Part shown: positions 25,098 through 35,041 of the stretch, one piece after another | How the letters are laid out: the number at the start of each line of letters is the position of its first letter | Numbering within the stretch: the stretch's first letter is position 1 | DNA from: a virus | DNA length: 64,000 nucleotides | Reading direction: 5' to 3' (one strand) | IMG/VR virus record: IMGVR_UViG_3300046787_000286 | Span: 80,060 to 144,059 of that record | Translations under genes and position numbers: made by a program | The notes under the pieces: generated by a model | Told to the model about the DNA's origin: nothing | The model's input: only the letters and a program-made list of their open reading frames with translations | The model's database searches: none

Positions 25098-27757
25098 GTG
25101 AAATCAAACAAAGAAGTAAATGTATTATCTGTGTTAGTAGCAGACGCAAGATCCCACTCTAACACACCCAGCAAGTTATCAACTTTGCCATCAATAACAG
25201 TAGCTTCCATTAGCGAATCATCAAACGGCAACTCAGAGAACCATTGTGGTAGACGTTGCTCGTCAGTAGGATAACCAATCGAAGTCCACCCTAGTGGATT
25301 ATCCCGTAGTTTACATACAATAGTTTTCATGCCGTCAACAATTTGCATCGAATAGTTGTCGCTATTCATGCGGCGCAACGTATTCCAGTTTAGTGCAGCT
25401 CTAACGTGCCCTGGCATGTTTGCTCGTCCTAGTCGTGCTTCTTCTGCACCGTACTTGGTCAAGTTGTTTACACGCTTGGGAGAACCCTTTTCCCAACCTG
25501 GGCGCTCTTTGAACTCGTATTTGAATTTGCGAATTTTCTCAATGATATCGTCTCGCGACACACCGGTTAGAACGTCATACAAAATTCCACTCAAGAAGTC
25601 TTGAATAACTTTGGGAGTATCCGAACGTTTCAAGTCCAAGCCCATGGCTTTTACTTTGCCAGGCTTGCCGTCTGTGTCGACTCGTTTGCCTTCTTTGTCG
25701 ATGATCATTACAGCATAACGCTTTTTAGTAATAAACAAACCTTTACTTGCAACTACTTCGCGCCCGCCCTTGATTACTGATCCCATTTCCCGTGGAACGT
25801 GGAAGGCTTGTTCCATAAAGCCCGGAAAACTAATATTAACCTGATCTGCAATAGAGTCATATAGCTGGATAGCAATATCTTTGCTCCACGCCATGCGCCC
25901 TTCTTCAACTTCCTTTTGGAGAACTGGCCAGGCTGAGAAATAGCACGAATCGGTATCACCGTAGATGATCGTGTCACCAACATGATCATATTTGCCGGTA
26001 ATGCATTCGTTGACATACGCATCCATGTGTTTCGCGATGCTACGCCCAGTAAGAGTGGTTGATTGACCAATACGCTTGTCAAAGAAACGACAGCCCGCAT
26101 TAAGGATGGCGCCATAAAGTGAGTTAAGGTTAATTTTCTTAACCAGTTGTCGTTTGTCCCAGTATTCTTCATCTTCTTTAGTCTCGCACTGTTTGAGCTT
26201 GGCCTGCATTTCCTTACGTTCGGCATACCAACGCTTTAACAAGCCGGGGATAACACCTTCTTTTTCATAAGTGAAGATAGTACCGTTAGCACTGATACCC
26301 CAAGGTTGGTTTGAGTCAAAGATCATGTGCCAAACTTCGGCAGCACTGTGAACAGTTGATTCTCCGCCTTCCCAGTCGATTGTGATCTCTGTGCCTCGTT
26401 GTTGCTCCATTACAGCAGTATACTCTAATGTAGCAAACAATCCTTCCCAGGCAGCAGCAAAGCTCATCTTCTGCTTTTCCATACGCTCTTTAATGAGCCT
26501 ATCTGTCATTGTGAGTCTAAGCTGTCCGACAATCGTTTCCGGTCCCATGTTAAGAGCACGGATTGTTGACGGGTAGAGCGAGTTAATGTCAATGGACCCG
26601 ACATACTCGTGGACTCCTTTTTTGGGATAAGCAACATAGGCACCTGCGGCTTGTGTGTCTTCATCATTGAGTCTTTCTTTACGGTTGGGAACTACCATGC
26701 CACGTTCGTGGGCTTCGTTAATGATTGCTTGCTCTGTTACTGCTACAGCACCCATTGTGGTTTGTAGCAACACAGTGTTTTCGTGTGCCAGTGTATTGGC
26801 CAAGTCAAGGAACTTGAGTTTCTTGTCTAGCTTGGCTAACAACACAGTATCTTGACGGTTGTAGTCAATGAACGTTTTGAAGTTCTGATTGTAAAGTTGA
26901 TCCAGAGTACCTTCGTACTGCGTCTTACGCTCGTCGAGTTCGTACTCGCCGATAGCATCTAGTGAATAACTGTGACGCTCTTCGTATGTGTATTTGCGAT
27001 ACAGTTGCATATAGTCCAAATGCACACGACCTACTAGATCAAATGTTAGACTTTCTGTGCCGTAGCGTTCAAACATACGTTGTTTAGGTAACTGCCCCCA
27101 CAAGCAAAAACGTCGAGTGTCGTCCTTGCTCAAGATTCGAGTAATACGCATCACAGTGTATGGAATATCGAAACCTTCTGAGTTCCAGCCACTAAGTGCA
27201 TCTGCATCTTCGATTAGATCAAGGAATGTTTTTAACATATCCTCTTCCTTCTCAAACACCAGAGTGTTTTCAAACTCGCTAGCAATTTCTTGTGCTGTTT
27301 CCATACTCATGTGTCGAGGTGGAATAACCAAAGTGACTAGCTGTTCGAGCCAGTCAAGGTATACAGAGATAGCAGTGATTTTGTTAAAGGGATCGTCAGG
27401 TCGACTGTAACCCTTTACTGGATCAAAGTCGACCTCAATGTCGAAAAATGCTGTTTGCAGTTTCGGAGCATCCTGTCCTTTGAAGTTGTCTTCTAAACAA
27501 CGAAAGATAGGATTGATGTCTGATTCATAAAGTTGCTTGCCGGAATGCATGCGAACTTCTTTGCGGAATTCCTTGTTAGTACGTGTACTAAATCTAGCAA
27601 CTGGATTGCCAAAAATGTTTTGAAATTTACCGCGTGGGTCGTCGTAATAGAACACATAGTTAGCAGGGAACTCTTGATAGATTCTCTTGCCGTTCTTGCG
27701 TTCTACAACATGGATGCGATCGTGCTCACGATCAAATAGTGCGTCTACGTAACTCAT
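25094..27757 (-). CDS. Family B DNA polymerase, T4 gp43-like
   Basis: 887 aa, as T4 gp43 (898). Exo I AFFDIEVDFD around residue 105 and a later exonuclease Asp (YNRQDTVLL) give 3'-5' proofreading. Polymerase motifs: A at ~389 (DINSLYPSTIRALN), B at ~542 (KKINLNSLYGA), C at ~597 (YGDTDSCYF). The C-terminus FTSLFDFT is a clamp-binding peptide of the PIP type. The leader carries a small hairpin next to the ribosome site (see separate entry). It is the replicative polymerase. Confidence 0.96.
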   Translation of the reverse strand: MSYVDALFDREHDRIHVVERKNGKRIYQEFPANYVFYYDDPRGKFQNIFGNPVARFSTRTNKEFRKEVRMHSGKQLYESDINPIFRCLEDNFKGQDAPKLQTAFFDIEVDFDPVKGYSRPDDPFNKITAISVYLDWLEQLVTLVIPPRHMSMETAQEIASEFENTLVFEKEEDMLKTFLDLIEDADALSGWNSEGFDIPYTVMRITRILSKDDTRRFCLWGQLPKQRMFERYGTESLTFDLVGRVHLDYMQLYRKYTYEERHSYSLDAIGEYELDERKTQYEGTLDQLYNQNFKTFIDYNRQDTVLLAKLDKKLKFLDLANTLAHENTVLLQTTMGAVAVTEQAIINEAHERGMVVPNRKERLNDEDTQAAGAYVAYPKKGVHEYVGSIDINSLYPSTIRALNMGPETIVGQLRLTMTDRLIKERMEKQKMSFAAAWEGLFATLEYTAVMEQQRGTEITIDWEGGESTVHSAAEVWHMIFDSNQPWGISANGTIFTYEKEGVIPGLLKRWYAERKEMQAKLKQCETKEDEEYWDKRQLVKKINLNSLYGAILNAGCRFFDKRIGQSTTLTGRSIAKHMDAYVNECITGKYDHVGDTIIYGDTDSCYFSAWPVLQKEVEEGRMAWSKDIAIQLYDSIADQVNISFPGFMEQAFHVPREMGSVIKGGREVVASKGLFITKKRYAVMIIDKEGKRVDTDGKPGKVKAMGLDLKRSDTPKVIQDFLSGILYDVLTGVSRDDIIEKIRKFKYEFKERPGWEKGSPKRVNNLTKYGAEEARLGRANMPGHVRAALNWNTLRRMNSDNYSMQIVDGMKTIVCKLRDNPLGWTSIGYPTDEQRLPQWFSELPFDDSLMEATVIDGKVDNLLGVLEWDLASATNTDNTFTSLFDFT

Positions 27758-27785
27758 TTAACTCCGTTTGTGGCTGGAAAGCCGT
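27758..27785 (-). promoter_or_regulatory. Small hairpin before the DNA polymerase ribosome site
   Basis: The minus-strand leader contains GGCTTTCCAGCC (4-bp stem, 4-nt loop) directly before ACGGAG and the ATG. T4 gp43 represses its own translation by binding a hairpin beside its ribosome site; this could be an equivalent. The stem is short, so this is only suggestive. Confidence 0.3.
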
Positions 27786-27810
27786 GATACATGCCCGTAA
27801 CGTGGGCGAT

Positions 27811-28437
27811 TCATTGATATTTATATTGGTTGCCACGGTGATTCTCTTTTATATTTTTCAAATCACTCTCGACATTTTTTATAAAAAAATCATAGTCTTG
27901 AGCAGTAATACCTTTGGTACTAAGGTCAGAATACAAATCTCTCAAATGATCGATGTTAGCAATGAATAAATTAGCATCATACGGGGATTTTATTAATAAA
28001 TTTTTAATATCGTAGTTGTGACCAAATTTAGAAAAAAGATATTTTGGATCAGCTAGTAACTCTTCATATACAATTTCAACTGAGTTACCAAATTGTCTTG
28101 ATTCTATGGCTTGGTAAAATGCTGTTTGAAAAATAAACATATCTGTAAACTCTGTATTATTAATTTCAAATGAGTCAACATTGATATTTGAATCCACAGA
28201 GGTCCAATGGAATTTGTCTAGCTTAGACGCTACAAACATGCTTATTATAGCATCAAACATACTTCTTCGTCGACTGATTACAGGGATGGTATTCTCATCG
28301 GGCAACTCTAATAGAGGATTATGTGTTTGTGTTACACAAGTAGATTTAAAATAATGCGCTAGATTATTCTTAATCAAATGAGACCCAGTTCTCCCTGCAC
28401 CAAACACTACAGCCGAAAACATCGAAGAGTTTTTCAT
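27811..28437 (-). CDS. Sulfotransferase-like phage protein
   Basis: 208 aa. MKNSSMFSAVVFGAGRTGSHL has a P-loop-like GAGRTGS at the position of the PAPS 5'-phosphosulfate loop, and ISRRRSMFDAIISMFVASKL is comparable to the 3'-phosphate region. It then matches the layout of short phage sulfotransferase-like proteins. Another two occur in this window. Substrate unknown. The C-terminus is rich in Asp, Lys and Tyr. Confidence 0.65.
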   Translation of the reverse strand: MKNSSMFSAVVFGAGRTGSHLIKNNLAHYFKSTCVTQTHNPLLELPDENTIPVISRRRSMFDAIISMFVASKLDKFHWTSVDSNINVDSFEINNTEFTDMFIFQTAFYQAIESRQFGNSVEIVYEELLADPKYLFSKFGHNYDIKNLLIKSPYDANLFIANIDHLRDLYSDLSTKGITAQDYDFFIKNVESDLKNIKENHRGNQYKYQ

Positions 28438-28492
28438 AAAATTGCCAAGATAGCCCTTGTATGTAACGTGACTACGGAATTATAATTTACAA

Positions 28493-29095
28493 TCATGATG
28501 CATCTCGTTTACTAATCACAGTGTCGATCAAACCGTATGCTAGTGCTTGTTCAGCTGACATGAATGTATCACGATCCATATCCTTCTCAAACTCTGCATA
28601 AGTCTTGCCTGCACTGTTATGGCTAACATAGATTTCAGTCAGTCGCTTTTTCAAGTAGGTGATTTCTTTGTAAGAAATTTCAATGTCACTTTGCATACCA
28701 CGTGCGCCACCGGAGGGTTGGTGAATCATGTGTCGTGCATTTGGTAACATTTTACGTTTGCCCGGTGCACCTGCTTGTGCCAGCAGTGAGCCCATTGAGC
28801 AGGCCTGTCCCATTACAATAGTTTGCACATCGGGACGAATAAACTGCATGGTATCATAAATTGCCATGCCAGCAGTTACTGAACCACCTGGGCTATTGAT
28901 ATACATGTAGATATCGCTTTTTGGATCTTCGCTTTCGAGATACAACATCTGGGCAACAATCAAGTTTGCCATCTGATCATGCACTTCGCCTTCTAGCAAA
29001 ATAACACGATCACGAAGCAAGCGTGAATAGATATCGTAGCTACGTTCGCCTTTGCTGGTTTGTTCCAGCACCATTGGGACTAATGCCATATTCAA
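28493..29095 (-). CDS. clpP: ATP-dependent Clp protease proteolytic subunit
   Basis: 200 aa, normal length for ClpP. The Ser nucleophile is in [14 protein letters not shown], the His in [14 protein letters not shown], and the Asp in [28 protein letters not shown] is the oligomer and substrate strand. With the phage ClpA at 46.9-49.2 kb it could form a phage ClpAP protease for controlled cleavage of phage or host proteins. It follows dsbA by 2 bp, so the two share the sigma70-like promoter at 29380-29407. Confidence 0.95.
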   Translation of the reverse strand: MNMALVPMVLEQTSKGERSYDIYSRLLRDRVILLEGEVHDQMANLIVAQMLYLESEDPKSDIYMYINSPGGSVTAGMAIYDTMQFIRPDVQTIVMGQACSMGSLLAQAGAPGKRKMLPNARHMIHQPSGGARGMQSDIEISYKEITYLKKRLTEIYVSHNSAGKTYAEFEKDMDRDTFMSAEQALAYGLIDTVISKRDAS

Positions 29096-29097
29096 CC

Positions 29098-29358
29098 TTA
29101 CAGAGTTTTACCGACAGTTTCGAGGATTGTTTCGAGCAATTCGTGATCTTGCTTTTCTTTGCCAAACTCAGCTTTGTGTGCTAGCTTGATAGCCTTTTTA
29201 AGCACAGCTGGCTTGATTTCGAGTTCTTCTGCTACAGCTTTGATAGTGTCACTCAAGCCGCCTTGTAACGTATCAATCTCGTGCATGACTTGCATACCTT
29301 CGTTGATGATTTGGGTGAGTTTGATCTTTTGATCGCCGTTAAAAGTTTTTTCGCTCAT
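29098..29358 (-). CDS. DsbA-like dsDNA-binding transcription protein
   Basis: 86 aa, similar in size to T4 DsbA (89). Contains [20 protein letters not shown], close to the conserved helical region of DsbA homologues. T4 DsbA binds late promoter regions and enhances late transcription. A ribosome site CGGAGAA precedes the ATG. Transcribed with clpP from the promoter at 29380-29407. Confidence 0.75.
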   Translation of the reverse strand: MSEKTFNGDQKIKLTQIINEGMQVMHEIDTLQGGLSDTIKAVAEELEIKPAVLKKAIKLAHKAEFGKEKQDHELLETILETVGKTL

Positions 29359-29379
29359 AGAGTTCTCCGTAAAATTACT

Positions 29380-29407
29380 ATTATACAGAGATAGTTTGCA
29401 AATGCAA
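29380..29407 (-). promoter_or_regulatory. Sigma70-like promoter for dsbA-clpP
   Basis: Minus-strand TTGCAT (29407-29402) and a perfect TATAAT (29385-29380) with a 16-bp spacer, 22 bp before the dsbA start. Host sigma70 promoters of this kind normally mark early transcription. Confidence 0.6.
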
Positions 29408-29414
29408 TAGCTTT

Positions 29415-29515
29415 GGTGAAAGTGCTACACTTTTGGATTCCCGGTAGCGAATCGGGCCGTCCAGGGCAGTAGCCTCCCCACACTACGGTAACTTAATACC
29501 GGTCCTAAGGTGTGT
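29415..29515 (-). other. Small structured element between 29.5 kb gene and dsbA promoter
   Basis: About 100 nt with several inverted repeats: 29419-29433 (6-bp stem, 3-nt loop), gattc/gaatc at 29436-29453, cggta/taccg at 29486-29501, and an outer cacac/gtgtg pair at 29479-29514. There is no T-run after it, so it is not an ordinary terminator. It could be a small RNA or a 3' end structure of the gene at 29516. Confidence 0.35.
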
Positions 29516-30094
29516 TCATTTTCGACCTATAACCATATATCTTGTGTACGTGGTTTCTGGGTCTTGTAAATCGATTTCCCCTTGATACAATACGTCATTC
29601 AACGGAAACTTTTTTAATATATCTTGTGTGCTATAAAACGGTGTGCGATCGACATTGTCGCGAGCTTGCATTACTACTAGAGTATCATCGGGAATGTTAT
29701 CAAACCATTCGGTACCAGACATGTCTGTAAGGCTGTTGTTGACCACAACGCTATCGGTATCAACTTGACGATAATCAAGTTTGTTCGCGTCCTGATTCAT
29801 GTATTCTACATTTCGGGCACTAATATGATCCATCATGCGACGACTTTGATCCAACATGCCTTTGTTAGTTTCGACGTTAATAAACTTGTTAACGTTTACT
29901 ACAGGATCGAGAGTCATATACAGTGCAAGATTGCCATACCACGATCCTAATATGTACATTGTAGAAATTTCTGGCTGCACCTTTGCTAATTCTTGCATCA
30001 ACCAAACTTTACTTTTAGTTAAGTCGTGTGTGAAACTACCTTTAAGGCTGTGGCCACTAGACTCTGCTATTGCATAAAGTTCGTTGAGTATCAT
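29516..30094 (-). CDS. Class I methyltransferase-like phage protein
   Basis: 192 aa. MYILGSWYGNLALYMTL has a hydrophobic strand followed by GxxxGN as in a SAM-binding loop, NVETNKGMLDQSRRMMDH is like motif II, and DTLVVMQARDN comes later. Similar proteins occur across T4-like phages. Whether it is catalytically active is unclear; the canonical GxGxG is not present. Confidence 0.65.
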   Translation of the reverse strand: MILNELYAIAESSGHSLKGSFTHDLTKSKVWLMQELAKVQPEISTMYILGSWYGNLALYMTLDPVVNVNKFINVETNKGMLDQSRRMMDHISARNVEYMNQDANKLDYRQVDTDSVVVNNSLTDMSGTEWFDNIPDDTLVVMQARDNVDRTPFYSTQDILKKFPLNDVLYQGEIDLQDPETTYTRYMVIGRK

Positions 30095-30103
30095 TACAAC
30101 TAC

Positions 30104-33100
30104 TTAATCTTTTTTACTAGCCTCAATGGCAGCTAGGCGGCGTGCTAGGTCTGCAATATCAACTGGCTTAGACTTTTCTTGCTCTCTAGCTTTTTGTCCC
30201 ATACGTTTGACCATGTCTTGATACTTGTTGCTGTAATTGGCTTCTTGCTCTTCGTCGTCGCCTTCGTGAACACGGTATGCTGATTGTGCTGCTTCTGGAT
30301 CTTGGATTGCTTTTTTTGCAATTTTAGATGTTAAGTCGGCATAGTAGCGTGGATCGGCATCACTCGCATTTGCCCTAGCAGCAGCGAATCGAGGATTTTG
30401 TTGTGATTGTGGAATAACAGGTTCTAGTACATTGTCACTTGGTTCAAACGATAATGCGTGTTGTCCGGACACTTTATCTGTAATAGAAGAATCGCCTTTG
30501 GTAATTCGTTGTGTCATTGCTGACATCGGATCAGCTTTAGGTGCTGCCAATTGTGTCGCGGTAGATTTCATGCTGGACTTAGCAGGTTGAGCTTTGGGGG
30601 TGGGCTTGTTTTTTGTCTTGGGTGCTGCTGGTTCAACAGTTGTTGTTGACACTGTTGTAGGGGCAACAGATGTATCAGCATCGGCAGCACTAGATTTTTT
30701 CTCCGATTTACGACCAGACATTGATGCAAGTTTCTTTTCCAGCTGACTATTAACATTTTGAAGTTGTCGTAGTCGTGAGCTCAGTGTTGAATTCTGATTT
30801 TCTAAGTCGCTGATCTCAGTGTTTTGTTCTTGGTCAATTTGATCAATCTGTGCTAGCATTTGATCTTGCTTGCGTTCAGCTTGACGCATTTGATCAAACG
30901 CTTGCTGATCTTGATCTTGACTGCGCATAAAATCTTTAGCAAGTGCTTCAATCCCTGAGCCTGCTGTAGGGAAATCGGCTTTAGCACGACTAATTGCTCG
31001 TTGCAGGCCAACGTCTTTTACATCGGGCTCTGCTTCGCCGTCTTTTTTATCAGCTTCGACTACGCCTTGTTGTGGTACCATATTCGCCGCTGGCGCAGGT
31101 TGTGCGGCCATTCTACGTGCAACTTCTCTACGACCAACATAGTCACCGCTCTTGGGATCTGCCCAGCTTGGTGTAGCTGCTGGTTGTGCTGCCTGTTTTG
31201 TAGGTTGAGGGATGCCCGATGCATTAGCTGCGCCGCTATAATTCCAGGCCGCTGCATTTGCCGGCATTTGACTTTTGACACTCGACGGAGATGTTGTGCT
31301 TGCAGCAGGGCGGCTAGTGGCAGCAGGTGTTGCAGTCATTGTTGGTTCGACTCTACCTTGTGGGCCAGTTTGTTGTGTAGGTATCTTCATAGAAGAATAC
31401 ACACTATTAATAACTTCTGGCGATACACCAGCGGCTACTAATACTTGTCTGACTCCTTCTGAGTCCATTGGTTTTCTTGCTTTGTTCCAGGCTTGCAACA
31501 ACTTGTCTAACGTAATCTTAGTTGTTAAGTTATGGCCTTTAGTTTGTGCCCAATTGCCTGCTTTGGCAGCAGCACCCTTAACTGAATCCCACATGCCTTC
31601 ATTGAGTTTCTTTTGACCAGCAACCACTGAGTCAAACACCATATAAATTTGACTTTCTTTTAACTTAGGTGCATTGAATTTCAAGAACCCAGGCTTCTCG
31701 GGATCATCTTTCCATCCTGGCATTAAGTTGCCGTCTTGGTCATAAGGCACAGGTGATCCAGGATTCTTTGCTAACCAATCAGAATACTCTGCTGATGCTT
31801 TGACATTTTGTGTATTGATCTCTGCATTTTGTGCAGCAACGTCTGCATCAACCTTAGCATTGGCTCTATCCCAAGGATTGGTTTTAGAAGAAGCATAATC
31901 AACTTCGTTGCCCTTTGGTGTTATTGTTGGTCTATCGCTAGCATTGCCGCCCATTTTCATAAATTCTGAATCGGGCTTTAGCAGTGATGCACCATCGTCG
32001 AATGCAGGATCTTGTGGACGTCTCTCTCCGCCATCTGGGTCATACATCGGAGCTTGATCAGCAGGAATTCTACCACTAGTTGGAACACTTGCTGTTCCAC
32101 TTGACCCGCTAGGTGCGTTGTATTCTCCTGCACCAGGCAAGTTCCATTTTGCAGCTTGATTGCGGCTAATCTCACTTGGGGTGTATGCTCCACTCTTAAC
32201 CTTATCCCATGTGTCGGCTGCTGTGCCTACACCGTCTGCATAAGTTTGTGTTGGGCCCAAGCTGCCTGGCACATTTAATTTTTGTCCTGGTTGTAATACA
32301 TCGGGGTTTGTGAGTTTTGTGCGAACATCATATGTTGGTTCAGATCCTGTGCCCGGAGGAACAGCATCGCCCATTGGGTTAATGTCAGTGAATGCATTTG
32401 GATCGTTCCAGGTTATACGATCACCAGTAGGAACAGTTTGACCAGAGTTGGCGGCCATTAAATCTTTTACGCTAACACCATTCTTCTGAGCAATTTGACT
32501 TAGTGTGTCTCCCTTTTGCACAACATAATCAGTGCCGTCTGGTAATTTAGCAGGTGTACCAGTAGGAATTTGTGCATTCGGATTCTTGAAGTAATCAGCA
32601 ATTGAATGAGCTGCCATTGCCAATGCGCCAGTTTTAGCGCCCTTGTATAGAGCAGAACTTGCTTTGTCACCTTGCAACAAACGATCTGTCATTTTTAACA
32701 GTCCAATTGCGCCAGCTCCGCCTAGCCCTGCGCCACTTAACCCTGCGGCAGCAATTAGAGCAGCGTATACGGCGCTTTGAATATAAGGATGTTTTTTAGC
32801 AAAGTCACGATACTTGTTGACATATTGCATCACACCTTCGTCACCACCAGTTGCTGTTTTTAATTTAGCAGCAGCAGTGTCGTATAAATCATCAAATCCT
32901 TTAACTGGATGAGATTTCTGTATTTGGTCTTTTAGGCCTTCCCACGCTGCGTTGAGTTCTGATGCTTTATCAACGCCACGACCAGCTAATGTTCTGTTGT
33001 TGCCAGCTTGGGTAGCTGATTGTTCAACTCGTGAAAAAATGTCTTGAATTTGCTGAGGTGTTAAACGATACTCAACAAGTTGTGTACCTACTCGATTCCA

Positions 33101-33748
33101 CTGTTCGTAGATCTGTTGGCGGTCTTCCTTAAGAAAGACACTTTCATTTACTTTTTTTTTATTTTCTTGTTCTGCTTTCTTAGCAGCTTCACGCTTCTTG
33201 CGGAAGATTTCACGGAAGTAATCTTCATCGTCTGGGTTAACACCAGGTGTTTGTTGGCCACGATGTCTTGGCTTGGCTGGCGTATCACCTGGACGAGGAT
33301 AATCGATTCCCGGTAAGTCGTATGGGCCACCTTCTGCTACACTTTTTTTCTTGGCAGCATTCTTTTGACGCTCTTTTTCTAGCCTAGCATCGTCACGCTT
33401 GCTTTGCTTTTCTTGTTGTTCTTTGTCGTGGGCTCGACGCTCTTCGTCGCTCATGTCATTTAGCTCAGCACGTTTTTTATTGCCGGATCTAAATGATGCT
33501 GAAGCAGCACGGGCTTCTGACATACCTTGCTTGTGTAATTGCTTGTAAGCAGTGATTAAATCACTTTCAAAATCATCATCTATGAACTTATTACGGGCTA
33601 CTGTGCGACCTAAATCTTTAACAACGATTTCCCACGCTGCATCTAAAATATCATCATTGGACTGCAATCCTGCTGTTAATTTTTCTGCTACTTGTTCGTA
33701 GTAGTGGTGACTTGGGTTTGTGTTCTCATACAAGTTTGTGATAATCAT
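30104..33748 (-). CDS. Large virion or capsid-interior protein with LysM and coiled coils
   Basis: 1214 aa. N-terminal helices, then a Lys/Arg-rich, low-complexity linker. A hydrophobic, Gly/Ala-rich segment IQSAVYAALIAAAGLSGAG lies near residue 330. LysM domain near 410-455 (VVQKGDTLSQIAQKNGVSV), which binds peptidoglycan. Disordered Pro/Ala/Gln segments follow, and a coiled coil near 975-1035 (DQMLAQIDQIDQEQ). Several (L/I)xE-like junctions (KKLNEG, KVNES) could be cut by a prohead protease. The C-terminal end is acidic, basic and helical. Function is uncertain: it may be injected with DNA. It precedes a series of packaged-looking proteins. Confidence 0.75.
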   Translation of the reverse strand: MIITNLYENTNPSHHYYEQVAEKLTAGLQSNDDILDAAWEIVVKDLGRTVARNKFIDDDFESDLITAYKQLHKQGMSEARAASASFRSGNKKRAELNDMSDEERRAHDKEQQEKQSKRDDARLEKERQKNAAKKKSVAEGGPYDLPGIDYPRPGDTPAKPRHRGQQTPGVNPDDEDYFREIFRKKREAAKKAEQENKKKVNESVFLKEDRQQIYEQWNRVGTQLVEYRLTPQQIQDIFSRVEQSATQAGNNRTLAGRGVDKASELNAAWEGLKDQIQKSHPVKGFDDLYDTAAAKLKTATGGDEGVMQYVNKYRDFAKKHPYIQSAVYAALIAAAGLSGAGLGGAGAIGLLKMTDRLLQGDKASSALYKGAKTGALAMAAHSIADYFKNPNAQIPTGTPAKLPDGTDYVVQKGDTLSQIAQKNGVSVKDLMAANSGQTVPTGDRITWNDPNAFTDINPMGDAVPPGTGSEPTYDVRTKLTNPDVLQPGQKLNVPGSLGPTQTYADGVGTAADTWDKVKSGAYTPSEISRNQAAKWNLPGAGEYNAPSGSSGTASVPTSGRIPADQAPMYDPDGGERRPQDPAFDDGASLLKPDSEFMKMGGNASDRPTITPKGNEVDYASSKTNPWDRANAKVDADVAAQNAEINTQNVKASAEYSDWLAKNPGSPVPYDQDGNLMPGWKDDPEKPGFLKFNAPKLKESQIYMVFDSVVAGQKKLNEGMWDSVKGAAAKAGNWAQTKGHNLTTKITLDKLLQAWNKARKPMDSEGVRQVLVAAGVSPEVINSVYSSMKIPTQQTGPQGRVEPTMTATPAATSRPAASTTSPSSVKSQMPANAAAWNYSGAANASGIPQPTKQAAQPAATPSWADPKSGDYVGRREVARRMAAQPAPAANMVPQQGVVEADKKDGEAEPDVKDVGLQRAISRAKADFPTAGSGIEALAKDFMRSQDQDQQAFDQMRQAERKQDQMLAQIDQIDQEQNTEISDLENQNSTLSSRLRQLQNVNSQLEKKLASMSGRKSEKKSSAADADTSVAPTTVSTTTVEPAAPKTKNKPTPKAQPAKSSMKSTATQLAAPKADPMSAMTQRITKGDSSITDKVSGQHALSFEPSDNVLEPVIPQSQQNPRFAAARANASDADPRYYADLTSKIAKKAIQDPEAAQSAYRVHEGDDEEQEANYSNKYQDMVKRMGQKAREQEKSKPVDIADLARRLAAIEASKKD

Positions 33749-34596
33749 TATGCTTCCTCAATATAGTCTGCTGACTGGTCTGTTTTTTTACAATGTGCCA
33801 TATACATTTCCATGGCCATACTAGCGTGATCTAAGTTTTTAAAGCGACTAGGCAAACGTCTGTTGCCGTGGCGAATTTCAAAGCCTGAACGTTCGTCGCC
33901 GTGAATTTCACAAATGCGACCATCTTCTAGTGCAATAGTTTTTACTGGGGCACTTGTTGCCGCAGCGTATGTGGGTTCTTGTATTGGTGCAACTGGTGTA
34001 TCAGCAGCTGGTTCTGTCTCGGTTGGATCTTCGTCGAGTTCGTCTTGAACTGCTGAACCGGCAGCATGACCTGCAAGGCCAGCTAGCCCTCTTGTTACTG
34101 CACCTGCTCCGGCACCTGCTAATGCTCTGCCAGTTATAGCACCTAGTGCAGGCAAAAACTCATCGAGTTGTTCTTCATCTAAATCGGGATTTTTAGAAAT
34201 AATATCTTTGTCCGTAGCTTTTTTACCGATGTCACGATTCTTGGGCTTGTCTCCAATATCACGATCTTTCTTTTTAGCAACTGTGTCTTCGACTGAATCC
34301 AAGTAGTCAATAAAAGATTTTTTAACTTTATCTAACAACTTCTCTTCGTTGGCCACAGCCTCTTCGATTGATTCTTCGTTTTTTTCTTCTGACTCTGCGC
34401 CAACAAAGTAACCTTTGGTTACAGCAGGCTTGTCAGGATTGCCACCTAGTATAGGGCCACCTTTGCCTGGCTTGAATAGAGCAGGCAATTGATGCACTGA
34501 CTTTTGTTGTGCATTTTGACTGCCACTAGGTTCAGCGGGAGTAATACGCCCTTCTAAAATAGCTAGTCTTTTGACTATGTCGTGCATGTTATTCAT
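33748..34596 (-). CDS. Head-type phage protein with Ala/Gly-rich segment
   Basis: 282 aa. The N-terminal half is charged and repetitive (RDIGDKPKNRDIGKKA shows a short RDIG repeat). EEQLDEFLPALGAITGRALA contains an LDE-F junction like the LNEF units of the 667-aa protein. An Ala/Gly segment follows. The C-terminal ~65 residues look like a small globular domain (RICEIHGDERSGFEIRHGNR). Likely a capsid-interior protein. The next gene begins one base before its stop region. Confidence 0.65.
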   Translation of the reverse strand: MNNMHDIVKRLAILEGRITPAEPSGSQNAQQKSVHQLPALFKPGKGGPILGGNPDKPAVTKGYFVGAESEEKNEESIEEAVANEEKLLDKVKKSFIDYLDSVEDTVAKKKDRDIGDKPKNRDIGKKATDKDIISKNPDLDEEQLDEFLPALGAITGRALAGAGAGAVTRGLAGLAGHAAGSAVQDELDEDPTETEPAADTPVAPIQEPTYAAATSAPVKTIALEDGRICEIHGDERSGFEIRHGNRRLPSRFKNLDHASMAMEMYMAHCKKTDQSADYIEEA

Positions 34597-34597
34597 A

Positions 34598-35041
34598 TTA
34601 TGCTCTCTGATCTTTCAAGAAACTTCTCAACATCCAGCCGTGCTTGCCATGTGCGTCGATGCGTTCTGCTATAAAGTTAGCAATACCTTGTTGGTTTTCT
34701 TGTTCAGATACGGCAAATGTTTCGTTTAGAAGTTCGATCATTTGTTCATTGTTGGCCAAAAGTTCTTCAATCATGAGTCGTGCGCGAGGAATCTTTGTTT
34801 GACCTGATATACGTGATAGTTCCATGAATCGTTCAAAACTACCAGGAGCATAGTCATCTAGTGTACGAATGTATTCGGCTGTGCGGTCAATGGAGTTGTC
34901 ATATACTTCTTCGTAGAGATCTCCGAAAAACTCGTGCAATTGTGCAAAGTCTGGCCCTTCTACATTCCAGTGAAACAACTGGGCCTTGATACTGAATGCA
35001 TATTCAGTTGCTAATAGAGTTTTTAAACTGTCCGCGAGCAT
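34598..35041 (-). CDS. Dps-like ferritin-family protein
   Basis: 147 aa. LFHWNVEGPDFAQLHEFF and DNSIDRTAEYIRTLDD carry the conserved H, D and E of the Dps ferroxidase site between subunits. The rest is helical and matches the four-helix bundle. Dps binds DNA and stores iron, protecting DNA from oxidative damage. In a phage it may condense or protect DNA, or sequester iron. Surrounded by packaged-looking proteins. Confidence 0.88.
   Translation of the reverse strand: MLADSLKTLLATEYAFSIKAQLFHWNVEGPDFAQLHEFFGDLYEEVYDNSIDRTAEYIRTLDDYAPGSFERFMELSRISGQTKIPRARLMIEELLANNEQMIELLNETFAVSEQENQQGIANFIAERIDAHGKHGWMLRSFLKDQRA

Noticed and set aside
27818-27825. Perfect T4 late promoter TATAAATA on the minus strand
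   Set aside because: It lies within the last codons of the sulfotransferase-like gene (NQYKYQ) and can be explained by coding; polymerase genes are usually early. It might still function.
31001-31441. Plus-strand 146-aa Cys-rich frame
   Set aside because: It is an antisense shadow of the 1214-aa protein and has no gene-like start or motif.
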